Shown: in pieces, positions 1-11,835 of the stretch
Position numbering within the stretch: the first letter of the stretch is position 1
How the letters are laid out: each line of letters starts with the position of its first letter
Source of the DNA: Eulemur rufifrons
Lineage: Eukaryota; Chordata; Mammalia; Primates; Lemuridae
Length of the DNA stretch: 64,000 nt
Reading direction: 5' to 3'
NCBI RefSeq assembly: GCF_041146395.1
Contig: NC_090999.1
Coordinates: 68,825,001-68,889,000 of the forward strand
Position numbers and translations under genes: made by a program
The notes under the pieces: generated by a model
Told to the model about the DNA's origin: nothing
The model's database searches: none
What the model saw: the letters and a program-made list of their open reading frames with translations, nothing else

Positions 1-59
1 GCAAGATCATAAATATATCAACACATTTTTTTTTTTACCTAGAACAATGTTGTTCCATA

Positions 60-515
60 AAAATATGTTGTGAGCCACAACATATTATAAAATTTTGTAT
101 TAGTCACATTAAAAAAGTAAAAAGAAACAGATGAAATTAATTTTAATAACATATTATTTAACCCAATATATTTAAAATATCATTTAAACATATAAACAAT
201 ATAAAAATATTAACGAGGTAAATTATTTGTATAATTTCCACCTATAGTGCATCTCAAATTGAAATTAATTTTTCACTGGAAATACTAAATCCGTATTTAC
301 ATTTTATAAAATCTACAGTTTAATGTGTAGATTCACATATCAAGTTTTTCCCAACATACCTTAATGTTTCAAATAACTTAATTAAATATCAATTTTCAAT
401 TTAAATGTAAATTAAATAAAATTTAATAATCCAGTTTCTGATTTTCAGTAGCTATGTACCACATTCTCAATCATGTGAGGCTAATGACTACCATATTGGA
501 CAGGACGGTTCTAGA
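60..515 (+). mobile_element. Old hAT-like DNA transposon relic
   Basis: AT-rich sequence ending in a block reading 'ggctaatgactaccatattggacag' in spirit, which is the usual end of a common mammalian non-autonomous DNA transposon ('gtggctaccatattggacag'). Upstream the 'aacccaatatatttaaaatatcatt' type text also fits that family. There is no coding capacity. The left edge is not visible and may lie before the window. The subfamily (MER63/Charlie-like) is from memory and uncertain. Confidence 0.45.
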
Positions 516-1260
516 ATTTTTACAGATTATTTTTGTTCGGATGTTTAATTCATCCATTTGAATGAGTTTAGGATCCAGCTCAAAATTTTCCTGAAAGAAT
601 TAAGCAATTTTTTTATTAGCATCACATTTAAAACATAAAGTAGAATCTTTCTTCTCCACACTAATCTTAAATGCTATCTTCATTGTGAAAAAAACCTTTA
701 CACTTCTACATCTATTTCTGGGTTTTATTTTCTGTTTTATTGAACTACTTGACTCTTTTTTTGTGGATTTTGTTATTTCCTAATAAATCTAATGTAGCTA
801 ATTTAAGGCTTCTTGTTTTTGTTTAAAGATCTGTTTATAATTGCTTCTTAAAATGCTCTGAAGAAAGGAACTGTTTTTCATGTTGGCTGACATTTCAACT
901 TTAATTTTGTCAGAGTATATAAAACTATAGTTAATAAAATATTAACTTTTTTTCATATTTACTGGGAATTTTGGCTCTACTTCTTTATGTGTATTTTTTC
1001 TAGCTGTATGTTTCCCATTTACAGAAATCAGATTTTTTCTTAAATTCTTAAGTGGTAGACAATGCTGAATTAGACTTATTTATCCTCTCCTACTCATTAT
1101 CTTTTGATAAGCTTTTGATAAGCTTCTCAGTTGTGCTGTAGCCAAAGTGCTGTTTTATTTTGCCCTTCACTACCTTAAAATATTTTTTTATCAAAATTAA
1201 AATATCATTTGCTATATAAAAATTGAGTGCAGAACACCATCCTTTATTTCTAATTCAATA
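516..1260. other. Unassigned AT-rich sequence
   Basis: No gene, repeat family or strong structure recognised. A short local duplication of 'ttttgataagctt' occurs near 1103-1127. Otherwise this is AT-rich single-copy-looking DNA. Confidence 0.5.
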
Positions 1261-1271
1261 CTACATTTTAC

Positions 1272-1800
1272 CTAACTTTTATCTTTAAGCTTCTGGACAT
1301 CCCTTGTGACTTTCATAGATTCCTGCAGTGGCAATGCTAACACTATAATCCCTCCAGTGTAATCCAACATATTTGAGCTTGCCCTGTTAAGAAGTGGAGC
1401 ATCTTTCTTCAATTTCTTCCATTTTTCAATTATAATTCCCTCTGTCTCCATTTAGATTTTTGGGTAAAGTGATGCAGGTGGAGAATAATTTAATCATTAT
1501 TCTCTTTGACAAACCTCAAAAGGAAGTAATTTTGGCTGCCTTTATATTCAACACAGTATGAATTCCACCAGCACAAGTGCGCTGTTCCAGGAGATATTCT
1601 GTAACTCCAAAACATATTTATGCCCTTGTGATCATGGAAGACCAAATTCTTCAAAGTGACTTTATTTGTATAATGTAACTTATTCGGGTCGTTGTCTTCT
1701 TGCTTTAAGACCATATTAACAGTGTGTCACATTCAAAAAGCATACATTCAGCTCCAGAAGGCTTGAAAAATAATGCAACTTTCATCCAACTTTCCTGAAA
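1272..1800 (-). pseudogene. Unassigned coding-like fragment, possibly a decayed exon or retrocopy
   Basis: On the minus strand two short open frames follow each other: 1490-1714 (74 codons, includes 'HDHKGINMFWSYRISPG' and a W/C-rich stretch) and 1272-1451 (59 codons, includes 'EGIIIEKWKKLKKDAP'). Upstream of 1714 a protein-like reading continues in another frame to about 1790 ('KPSGAECMLFECDT'), so a frameshift would be needed. A pyrimidine-rich run ending in AG lies just upstream on the minus strand near 1800-1825. I do not recognise the protein. Chance open frames in AT-rich DNA remain the main alternative. No poly(A) tail or conserved domain was seen. Confidence 0.22.
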
Positions 1801-2411
1801 AGGAAACCTGGAAAGCAAAAGAATTTCATCCTTATACATAGAACTATGTTCTAAAATTCGGCTTTGAGCAGCTTTTCCCTCAAAGTCCCTCTTATCCCAA
1901 GAGTTTCTCTCTCTAAGTCCTTGTCCACCCCAAATTCCACTCCGTGTTTAACTAATTCCTTACTTTCACTTTGCAGATATCCCCTTTTCTTTGATAAATA
2001 GATTTATCATCCTTTTATTGTAATTCAAATTTGCTTTTCTCTACTTATTCCACTTTTCTCTACTTTCCATATCAGAACTATGTAGAAAGAAGATAGGGAG
2101 GGGATATTCTGAATGTGTGTATATACTATAATATATTTTCCTATTATACTGACATATATTTGATGTGAACTACATTTTTAATAAAAACTCACTAACTTTG
2201 TCACATAAAAATTTTCAAATTATTCTCCTTACAGAAACTCTATCTACCTAAATATTAACATAGATTCTATCTATCTTTATAACCATCAGAGGTTTCTTCT
2301 GATAGTTACCATTATTCACTATGTTAGAGTAGAAGACTCGGAGACAGGGATGAGACCAGATGCAGGGGCTTGCAGAGTGGGTACAGGGGTTAAAGTCTAA
2401 CTAAGGGGGGT

Positions 2412-2818
2412 TGATAACCACAGACAAGAACCAGCTTCAACTGGCTTGTCAGCTATCTAGGTCACCTTACATGAATTTTGGCTGATTACAATATCATTTG
2501 CATTGTGGTTTGAAAATTTCTCTAACCTTGAAATCTCCATGACAGTTCCAAAACAACTATGTAAAGTATGAAAATGGAAGGGAACCCAATTCTAGGAATT
2601 ACTACCCAAATTCTTAGTGAGAACCATCCTCTTAGCCTTGAATATTCCTCCCCTCAGTTAGTAAAACTTCGTAAGACCAAATACCCCTTCCTTTTGGTGC
2701 AGCCGATCTTTTCAAACCTTTTGGATTCCTGTCTCAAGAAAGCATACTTTCATTTTTGTTTTCATTAAAAGCTGCTTGCTCTGGCTTATGTGGTGTGTCC
2801 TAAAATTCTTTTCTCTCA
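2412..2818 (+). mobile_element. Probable solo LTR, ERV1-like
   Basis: About 400 bp that begins with TG and can end with CA. It shows a typical LTR 3' organisation: an ATTAAA poly(A)-signal-like motif near 2765, then a 'gctgcttgctctggcttatg' R/U5-like stretch and 'gtgtgtcctaaaattctttt'. The internal part ('ccagcttcaactggcttgtc') also looks like a retroviral LTR. There is no adjoining viral coding sequence, so it would be a solo LTR. The ends are approximate and no target duplication was confirmed. Confidence 0.5.
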
Positions 2819-3430
2819 TGATTACCAAGAACCTGAAAATACTCCCACCCAAAGTCCAGTAGCAATTATTATTTTTTAATCACTTAATTTGTTATTGCAA
2901 TAAGGTAACAAAACATTGCTTAAACCAAGTATACATAGTTTTCACCACAAAATTGAATCCTAGATACTATTAATATCTTGCAATTTTTTAGCAAATATGT
3001 CTCTTTTAAATCTATAAAATACCCCAAAATTGAACTTTTCCCCAAATATAGTAGGGTTTTATATAATACTAAAGAGTTTTTTGTTGGTGGTGGTTTTTGT
3101 TGGGGGAGGGTGTTTGGTAGTGGGGAGATCATTCTTACTGATTTTTCCAACTTCTCCATACATTCTTCACATCCATGAAACAGACCTAAGTTAAACTTAT
3201 TCTTTGTGTTTAGATGAAGTCTCAGGAGCCAAAAGAAAATAGGACCTAGCATTTGTAAAGTCCTGGAAAAGAGAGTTCCCATCAGCCCCCAGTGCTTTCT
3301 AGTATTTCCTCTATTACTGAGAAAGGATTATATGGAGGAAGAATTTTTCTTACCTCATAACTAGAGTAAAAAGTACATTAAACTTGGATATATCCCCTCC
3401 AAGAGTCAGCACTAAGACAAGTTACACAAA
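2819..3430. other. Unassigned sequence between two LTR relics
   Basis: No recognisable gene. The 120-codon open frame on the minus strand (2920-3282) has low-complexity composition and no domain I recognise. It contains a GT-rich run near 3078-3122. I treat it as non-coding. Confidence 0.45.
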
Positions 3431-3439
3431 GGAAGATCA

Positions 3440-4020
3440 CCAAAACAGCTCCTAAAATGCAAAACTGTTCTGTTTATTAATGGTGACATAGGAAAGTAAT
3501 TCTCAATGCTGGGAATCACTTGAAGTCCAAGAGGGTCCTTGGCTTTGCATAAGAAAGAATTCAGGAGCAAGCCTACATTGTAAAGTGAAAGCAAATTTTA
3601 TTCAGGAACAGAAGATCTACTCCACAGACAGAGCAGAGGCTAGTTCTCTCTGATAAGAAGAGCACCTGTGTTCTTTTTATTTATTTAAGCAATGGCTTAA
3701 TCATAAGCTAAGCAAGGGAGAAATATTCATATTATATCTGGGAAAAGGGTGATGAAATGCTCCCCTTTCTTTATTGTATAAGGTCTTCCCAGAACTGTCA
3801 AGGTGTCCATGGGAGTTTCTTTTAGCATGCTAATGTATTATAATTAAGGCATAATGAGCTACAAGGTTAAGAAGGCCAATTTCTTTGCCATCTTGGTTCC
3901 AACTGGTCTTAACTTGTTTTGTCATCACCTCCTGTTTTTGATTAGGATGGTTAAAGGCTTTTTGACTCTGTATTAAGCAGTGCTTGCCATTTCCCTTTCT
4001 CAATGACATTTGGTTTCATG
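3440..4020 (-). mobile_element. Probable ERV1-like LTR, minus strand
   Basis: Read on the minus strand, this shows the R/U5 hallmark of class I retroviral LTRs: an AATAAA signal at about 3598-3603, then 'tgctttcactttacaatgta', 'cctgaattctttcttatgca' and an 'accctcttggac' stretch. The U3 side extends to roughly 4020. No gag, pol or env adjoins it. Edges are approximate and the family is not assigned. Confidence 0.5.
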
Positions 4021-4289
4021 CCATAGGGAGTTTAAAAAATTATGTGTGTATTTTTAACACCTTTTAACAATCCTCACATACAAGCATATTTATAAAATAT
4101 GGCTCCTTCCACACATGATTAAGGAAAAAAATGATCAAACAAAAACACTTTAGGATGCTAGTAGTAAACTCCAGACAAAATGGAAGAGTTAAGAATTATA
4201 AGCTAACTTGAAAGTTTAGGTAGACATAACTTTTAAGAGAAATATCTGAGAACAAAATATCAATAAGATATAGCTAAATATTAAAATAA

Positions 4290-4646
4290 TTGATCTCATG
4301 GAGACAGAATTACTTTACCAGAGGCTGGCAAGGGTAGAAAGGAGGAGGGGACAAAGTGAGGATGGTTAATTAGTGTAAGAATCTAGTTAGATAATCAGAT
4401 AGAATGAACAATATTTTATAGCACAACAAAGTACCTATAATGGACAATAAGTTAGGATGTACTTTACAATAACTAAAAGAGTGGAACTGGAATGGTTCTA
4501 ACACAAGGAAATATTAAATGCTTGAAGTAATGGATTTCCCAATTACCTTGATTTGATTTATTAACATTGTATGCCTGTGTCAAAACATCACATGTATCCT
4601 ATAAAGTTATACAACCCTATGTACCCATAATAATTTTAAAAAAAAG
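4290..4646 (+). mobile_element. L1 3' end (3' UTR), 5'-truncated
   Basis: Matches the 3' UTR of primate/old L1: 'ccagaggctggcaagggtag' at the start, 'gacaataagttaggatgtac' in the middle, then 'ttgatttgatttattaacat', 'gtatcctataaagttataca' and a short A-rich tail at 4636-4645. Only the last ~350 bp of the element is present, as usual for target-primed, 5'-truncated copies. Confidence 0.8.
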
Positions 4647-6254
4647 ATGCAGCACAATGCTGGTACTGGGCATAGCAAATACCCTGAACACAAGTAATGA
4701 CACTTTGTTGCTACTAGATCTCCAGAAAACTGGAGTTATTTTCGTGTTTGAACAATATTAATTTTTATGTCATATATACTCCAAAATACTATGAATTTCA
4801 TATGATGGCTACATTTATAAAAAATTTTGAGAATCTAGCCTGCCTTCACATAGCAGACAGAATTTAAAAATATGATTTTGTGAAATCTAGTCAATCTTAA
4901 ATATGGTATTGCACAGCAAGGATAATGATAAAACATTTAATGGAGAGAATGATACAAAATAAATATTTTTTTATGATATATTCTGATAAGGTCAAAAACA
5001 GATCTTTCCCCTGTTGTTTATAACTGTTGACAAAGGTCAGACACAGACTCATTCCCTTTTTCTTCTAAATAACTTCATGTTCTTTGTCTCATGAGTAATT
5101 AACTAAGATTAAAACTGTTTATCACCCTGAAACTAGAGACAAAGAAATAAATATTTCCTGTTCAAATAACTGACAGACTTTCCTTGCTTACAAACAACCC
5201 TGAGTGTAAAAAGTACCTCATCTACAATTTGTTTATCCCTGCCTATCAAAATGTCAAAGGCAAAACCACTCTACTGAGACATTTTGATCTTAAAATATGG
5301 TCTGCTCTCCCTCTTGCAATAGTCTGTATAAATCACCTCTTAGTTGTCTGGTGAATTTTATCTTTGATAGTACTTTATATCTCCTTCAATAATTCTAAAC
5401 ATATAAAAGAATAGCTAAAGACATTTAAATTGAGGTGACTTAAAGAATGAAAACAATATAAAGGAAATAGATGAATGTAAAACATATTTTGTCTATAAGC
5501 ACTTGACAGATAAGTAGTATAAAACTCTAGATCAAAAGCATTTATGCAAGAGAATTTAAACTATTTCAGACGATCAATTCCATAAATGGTATCTAGAAAA
5601 ATTATCCCTAGAATGAAAGGGGGATTGGTTTTTTGCATGTGGAAAGAAAAAAGTGAAAAGGCTTACCCTTTTTTTGATTGCTATATAATTTTCAATTTTC
5701 TTCTGTCTAAACAAATCTATTTGTTTCCATCTGCTCTATTTCATTACTACCATTTAAAATATATATCTAACAAGTAGAAGAGCTATAGAATTTACCAAAA
5801 CCCTCAATATGATATGGAATCAAAGAATGTACTGAAAGAGCACAGCTAAATTTAGAGTGATGTAATCTGATATACACACAATGTATTCTGTTTAACTTAT
5901 CATTTGCTTTGTTTTCCACCCCCTCTTCCCTTTTTTATGACTTCTTTTTCAGAGGCTTGGACTCATGTACAGTACTGCCTATGGTGTATCTCTTGTTTTA
6001 AAACATTTTCTTGTCCTATTGACATCCACAGCACCCAACACGACACGAGCTCAGACTTCCCCAATCATTCTCTCTCAATCATAGTATATTTGACAAAATG
6101 GAGGGGTAGAATATGATTCTAACTTTTATATTTTTGGTAATATATATATAAAGACAATAATGGTTAAATTCTTAAGTATTTGCAAAATTTTCAAAATGCG
6201 ACTGAGACACCATGACAGATGGAAAGAGATAAGGGAGAAATGTCTGAAATTTAG
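4647..6254. other. Unassigned sequence with a possible LTR at 4990-5375
   Basis: Mostly unrecognised AT-rich DNA. The part at about 4990-5375 has an LTR-like look on the plus strand ('ctccctcttgcaatagtctg' followed by 'tataaatcacctcttagttg' and 'tctggtgaattttatctttg', a common LTR 3' terminus pattern). I could not find matching TG...CA ends or a duplicated target, so this is only a suggestion. No gene is seen. Confidence 0.35.
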
Positions 6255-6416
6255 CTGATAGTAATACACAAATGTTGGTTTCTTAGTTTTGACAGATTTG
6301 CTATGGTTATGTAAGATGTGGGCAAAATCAGGAGAGAGGGCATACAGGCATTCTTTATGCTACCTTTGTCACTTTTCTAATTTTTTATAATCTTACTACA
6401 AAAAAAAAAAAAAAAC
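6255..6416 (+). mobile_element. Old L1 (L1M) 3' end with poly(A) tail
   Basis: Matches the end of old L1 3' UTRs: 'ttggtttcttagttttgaca', 'gctatggttatgtaagatgt', then a stretch equivalent to '...ggaactctctgtactat...' and a 17-bp A run at about 6400-6416. The same consensus occurs again at 54,780-55,260. Confidence 0.6.
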
Positions 6417-6599
6417 AGCAATAATGTAAAGGTACCTAACAGGTTCTTCTCCAAGCTAGGCCTCCACCAAGGTTCCCTCTTGTGAGAAACTGCCTCAAGC
6501 TGCCTGACTTTGCTTACTGGGTGGGTTCTGATTTGGATTCAGCGTTGTCATTCAGTGCTCTCTAAGCTTGAAATCAAAGAAGTGGTATGTGTCCACATC

Positions 6600-6724
6600 C
6601 TCCGCTCTGATTACTATTGTGGGCAAGGGTGAGGTTGCTCTCCCATCTCTCCACTCTGATTACCACTATGTTCAAAGATAATGCTGTGAGCCCTCTTTCC
6701 AACTCTGATTATCACGGGGCTCCA
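6600..6724. repeat. Imperfect ~49-bp tandem repeat, about 2.5 copies
   Basis: Three copies of a 'ctctgattac' block recur at about 6605, 6654 and 6702, each preceded by 'tcc' and followed by a diverged ~35-bp remainder. The period of ~49 bp is regular. The family is unknown. The flanking 6430-6600 segment is more GC-rich than its surroundings but shows no gene. Confidence 0.45.
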
Positions 6725-8740
6725 CTGAAAATACTTTCCTATAAATATACTTGAATCTAAAGAATAAATACAATTTTTGGCCATATGAAGCAAAAGTTCC
6801 ATTACCACCATTCCTGTTTCCATTTGTATTTAATCACCTTCCATATTCTTTCATGATTAACTCTGTAGCTATAGTATGATATGTTTTTGTTATATAAAAA
6901 AAGTTAGTTTGTCTCCCAGTGAGATGTTTACTTAAAAAAAGTTCTGTTTTTCCACATAGTCAGCTAATGGCAATGTGAGATTCAGATGTGATTGCAAGGT
7001 CTTTAAAATGGTTCAAAATCCATTTATAGTATTGTCTCATTCATGGACCATGAAAATTAATATTTTATTTATGTTCTGTATGGCTGCCTGTAGGACTGGA
7101 AGTTAAAGGACTTAAAGAGGGAGGGGACATTTAAAGGAATTATTTTTTCAAGTTGGAAGAAAGATGACATGTAAAGGAGCATTAAAAATTCATAGATGTA
7201 CAAAGTGCTTTTGGATTTGCTAATTGTTTTCAAAGATTTACATAGTATCCAGAGAAATATAAGGTTATGAGCAATAATAAATTTTTATGTAATTTAAAAA
7301 ATTGATTTGGATCAGTGGCACTTATTCACCAGTATGAATGTCATTGACTTTATGTAACAACAATAAATATTTTGCATTTAAATTAAAATGGTACATTATA
7401 TTACTTGTATCTGCATTTACCCATAAGCCAATTGATGCATGATTTTATGCTTGCAAGTGAATAGAAAGGGGAGTGGGCAACACCAGAAGCAGTTATTTTT
7501 GTTGCTTTATTTTTTAAAATTAAAAATTGTTTCCAATATAACTAAGGTTATATCAACATTTAATTCAAAGAAAATGATAAAGGAAAAGAATATTTTACTA
7601 ATAAAACGTTTTTATAATCCATAAACTATCTTCTTAGTTCCTATGTCTAATTTTATTTTGTTCATATACCCTCCACACTGCTTTCTTTTTCGTGAACCAT
7701 AACTCCCCTAAAAAAGGTGCGTATGTCTGTTGTATTAGAATTTAATAATGTATTCTTCCTATATTAGAATACAAAGATGGTATAATGTCTTTCAATTACA
7801 AAAGCAGGCATTTATTCTTTTCCTGATTGTTTATTAAAGGATAATAATCACTTGGGAGACTGAACAATATTTTGCCTTTCTCATTGTTTACAGTGGAGAA
7901 AGCTGATAATTGGAAGGATAATAGAGATGTTCACAAGATTACAGAGATTTTCTAACAATGATGATGCAATTCTGCTATGAGAGAGAGAAAGTGATAGATC
8001 ATTTTCATCTTTGGGCAAATCTAACCATTAGAAAATATTTTTTCATATATCTATCTAAGAACTGATTCTTTGTGTAATGTTCAATCCTTGGTCCTTGGCA
8101 TTGTAAGCAACCTGATAACTTTTCAATACATTCCTTCTTCAATTTATATAATAAAATCAGTTTCTGTAGTTTGTATGCAAGAACTATTATTTTGAAATAA
8201 TAGTTCTGGTAAATATTTTTTTTTCTGAAGTTAAAGGTTCTTCCTGTAGCATATTTTGCACTTAGAATTTGTGATTAAACTGACACTCAAAACTTACATC
8301 TTTTGGTTCTTTTTAAATTAATTGTGTCTAAAACATCATAATCTAATTTGATTACAAATTTAAGTTTTTTTAAAGTCAAAAATGATTTTATATATTGCAT
8401 CATTGAATTTTGTTCCAATTCAGTTTTTCCTGTATTCTTTAGAAAACTCCATTCCTTATATTTTGATTGTTAATTTTTCAGCCATTTATTTCCATTGTTT
8501 TTCATAGCTATCATCTCTTATTTTTCCTTTCATGCATTCATAAAGAGATGATGGATGTATGCCCTCTACATCTCTGATCCAGTTTTTTCTCCTTTCTGGG
8601 TTTATGCTATTCTCTACAAAGACAACAAAAAGAGATTTTTATTCTACCATGTATTTTTGGTTCTTTTCATTTTTTGCCTATGTCATCAGACTTCCTTTTG
8701 ATCAGCATCCATATTTCTGTCATCTCTTTTCAGCATCTTT
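6725..8740. other. Unassigned AT-rich sequence
   Basis: No gene or recognised repeat. It contains the short palindrome listed separately at 8180-8207. Open frames here are short and low-complexity. Confidence 0.5.
8180..8207. repeat. Perfect 13-bp inverted repeat with 2-nt spacer
   Basis: Arms 'agaactattattt' (8180-8192) and 'aaataatagttct' (8195-8207) are exact reverse complements around a TG spacer. It could form a small cruciform or hairpin. No flanking element explains it. Confidence 0.85.
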
Positions 8741-8744
8741 TTTG

Positions 8745-9325
8745 TTCACTGACCACTGGGTTATCATCTCATTATTGAATTGCAAGAGAATTCTATGTAT
8801 TCTGGATTCAAGCCCTATATCAGATAAGTGTTTTGCAATTATTTTCTCTCAGTCTGCCTCTTATATTTTCATTTGCTTAACAGTGTCATTCAAAAAGAAT
8901 TTTTAAATTTTGATGAATTTCAGTATATAAGTTTCCCCTTTAATTTTTTTAGCCTATCTAAGAAAACTTTGCTTAACCGAAGGTCACAAAGATTTTTTTG
9001 TTATGTTTTCTTCTAACTTTTTTTAGTTTAGTTCTTATATTAAAGTCTATGATCTATCTTGAGTTGACTGAAGTAGCAAAGGAGGTTCATTTGTCTGCAT
9101 ATGGATGCCCAAATATTCCAATACTATTTGTTGAAAGGATTATCTTTCCTGTATTATGTTTCATTTACATCTTGTTGAAAATTGGCTATATATGTGAGGT
9201 TTAATTTTAGACTCTCTATTCTGATTTATTGATGTATGCCTAACTGTAAAGTAATGTATCCTCATGATCACTTTAGCTTTATACTAAAATTTGAAATTAG
9301 GTACTTGAGTCTCTCCCACCATGCT
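8745..9325 (-). mobile_element. Old L1 ORF2 fragment, minus strand
   Basis: Read on the minus strand this is the C-terminal part of L1 ORF2. On the plus strand the antisense hallmarks are present in order: 'attctggattcaagccctat' (end of the Cys-rich region side), 'gaaaactttgcttaaccgaa', 'tctgcatatggatgcccaaa' and 'ttgttgaaaggattatcttt'. Many stops and small indels show it is ancient and dead. The open frames on the plus strand over this interval are antisense shadows. Confidence 0.7.
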
Positions 9326-9419
9326 TTTCATAGGGGACTATAATTAAAACAAAAATTTGATTCCCTTACACATCTCAAATAGCTTGGTTTTATTTTTTAT
9401 TAATCATCAATTTCAAACA

Positions 9420-9985
9420 TTGGCAAGAATCTGAAGTAACTGGAATTCTCATAACTTGTTGGTAGCATTGTCAATTTGTCCAACAGTTTGGAAAACTCTG
9501 TGAAAGTAACTCCTAAGAATAAACATACATATGTTCTATGGCCTAGCAATTCCACTCTATATATCAATAATAGGAACAGCCCTAAACATGATATAAAACA
9601 AAATTTCTGAAACAGTAGACAGTAAATGATGATACATGATCTTACATATATACTTATAATGGGTTACTATAGATCACTATAAATAAATGAACTAACTCTA
9701 GACAACTTGAATTAATCACATAAATACAACGTTGACTGAAAGAAGCAAGATGCAAAGGAAGCTATATAAAGTACAAAAACCTATCTATAATTTTAGAGGT
9801 CAGGGTAGGACCTATTTTCAATAAGAGTTGGAAAGAGAGACTAGGAGAGACAGTGGGGACTTTTTTAGTCTTATATTTTTAGATTTGGATGGTAATTACA
9901 TGAATGTATTCACATTTTAAAAATTCATTGAGCTATATACCTTGATTTATACATTTTGCAGTGTGTGTGTATGTGTATATATTTA
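9420..9985 (+). mobile_element. Old L1 (L1M/L1ME-type) 3' end
   Basis: Plus-strand match to the ORF2 end and 3' UTR of old L1: 'ctatggcctagcaattccac', 'gaaagaagcaagatgcaaag', 'ggaggtcagggtagg'-type text near 9797, 'tttggatggtaattacatga' and 'attcattgagctatatacct'. It ends near a (TG)n run at 9961-9982. It is highly diverged. Confidence 0.65.
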
Positions 9986-10361
9986 TATATACACCACTTA
10001 GTAAGGTTTATTATATAAAAAGCTTCACACTTCAATTAATAGAAGACAGCAATATAGAGCCCTCATAATGTATGCAGTGAAGTACCTAAGGAGCATAGAG
10101 AACTTTCTAAGATAATTTCCTTTTACATTCCAAAAGTATAATGAATTCAAAAATTATATGCTTTTATATGAAATGGAGAGTTTTCATACACTTTTATTTT
10201 TTAGTGCCTATGAATAAAAGCAAGGCAATCATTCCACATGCTTTAAAGGAAAGGTAGGATTTAAAATAAGGGCAACCCTTTGCATAATGCTTTGTGTAGA
10301 TACCTACCGTCCTAATTCAGAAATTATAGTACTATTATCTAATTGTTCCCATTCTCTAGAT

Positions 10362-10717
10362 CAGAGTTTCAGCAAACTTTTACTCTAAAGGACCAGATAA
10401 TAAATATTTTAGGCTTCCCAGGCCATATGGTCACAACTATCACAACTGCTCCAATGCTGCCGTTGCATAGCAACAGACACCAGAAACAATATGTAAACAG
10501 GTAAGCTTGGCTGTGCCACAATAGAACTCTGTAAATACTAAAATTTGAATTTCATATGTTATATGTCCAACCGTTATGGTCAGTTCATATGTCATAAGAT
10601 ATTCTTTTTTAATTTTTAAAACTATTTAAGCATGCAGATACCATTCTTAGCTTGTGGGACATGCAAATCAGGTGGTGGGCTGGATTGTTCTGCCAATTTA
10701 TAGTCTGCAGACTTCTG
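10362..10717 (+). mobile_element. hAT-Charlie miniature element (MER33/MER58-like)
   Basis: A 356-bp non-autonomous element. It starts with 'cagagtttcagcaaactttt' and contains 'aaaggaccagataataaata', 'ggccatatggtcacaac' and, near the end, 'tggtgggctggattgttctg' and 'agtctgcagacttctg', all typical of this group. Flanking 8-bp duplications CTCTAGAT (10354-10361) and GTCTAAAT (10718-10725) match 6 of 8 and fit the nTCTAGAn target preference of hAT-Charlie elements. It has no coding capacity. The subfamily name is from memory. Confidence 0.7.
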
Positions 10718-10859
10718 GTCTAAATTGCCATTTTTGACCCATTTTCTGTTGTGTTGTAGTGTTCTAGTCTCAGGACATAAGGTCCTGGAATTTGCTTGAT
10801 TTGTTTTTTTCTATTCATTGTGACCTTAAGTTCCTTTACCTATTCAGCTAATACAAACC

Positions 10860-11610
10860 AAAGGGGGAAAAAAAAACAAAAAAACATCCATTATTCATGT
10901 GGAGTCATTCCTGTTTGATGGTCTTCCTCCAGTAAAGAAGCTGTGCATACACTATTCACTGTTCATTCAATCATTAACCCTAAGCCAGTCTCCTCTCCTG
11001 TAATGGATATGATTTTGATTCTGGAAATAGACCTGTTTATATATATCTTCTCTGGAGCATAGATTTTCAACTTTGTCCATAAGGAGTCCATAAATGCCCT
11101 GAAATTGTTTGCATATTTTTCTATGCATGAATGCATATTTTTTATGAAGCGCCAATTCATCATTTTCATCAGATTTTAAAGAGGTTTATAGCTCAAGCCT
11201 ATAATACAGAAAATGACTACAGTGACAGTTAATATGTGTTGAAAGCAAGATGATAGAAAAGCCAAAATTAGAGAAAAAGAGTTATGTGTTCCACAATAAT
11301 ATACACACTAATGAAATTTTACTATTTGAGAATATTAGAGGATATGAAATCTTATTTCGTATCTTTAAAAATGTTAACATAAAAACAATGGACATTTTAG
11401 ACATAACTAAGAAAATACTTTTCTTTTACCAGAACTTTTACATTTTATTCCTGGTGTTCTTCTGTAATAGTAGTAAGATAAAGGTCTTTAACTGGAACTC
11501 TTATTTTTAAATCTAAATACTTTCACTGCTCTTGACGTTGCCTCTGGCACCCCTCACTGGGCTAGAAATGCAGAGACCTTAGGCAGAGCAATTAAGCATA
11601 TGGGCCCTTG
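10860..11610. other. Unassigned sequence
   Basis: No repeat family or gene recognised. The overlapping open frames near 10,963-11,169 (minus) and 11,250-11,510 (plus) are short, with no recognisable domain. Confidence 0.4.
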
Positions 11611-11611
11611 C

Positions 11612-11835
11612 ATAATCCCAATTACCTTGATTTCATAATTATACATTTTATGCATGTATCAAAAAAACTATATGTACCTTACAAATATGTACATCTATTA
11701 TGTATCAATTAAAAAAATTATAGACCTTAAAAGAAGACATACAAATGACCAAAAGGTATATGGAAAAATGCTCAACCTCACTAATCACCAGAGAAACACA
11801 AATCAAAAAATTAAATGCTTTTGAAATAAAGTTCC
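11612..11835 (+). mobile_element. Two abutting L1 fragments
   Basis: 11,612-11,725 is an L1 3' terminus ('accttgatttcataattata', 'gtatcaaaaaaactatatgt', 'atgtacatctattatgtatc', short A-run). It is directly followed by an internal ORF2 piece in the same strand ('gaagacatacaaatgaccaa', 'gctcaacctcactaatcacc', 'gagaaacacaaatcaaaaaa'), which in an intact L1 lies upstream. So these are two separate insertions or a rearranged copy. Confidence 0.6.

Noticed and set aside
11250..11510. 86-codon plus-strand frame as a small gene
   Set aside because: Lys/Ile/Phe/Asn-rich text expected from AT-rich DNA, with no domain or supporting signals.
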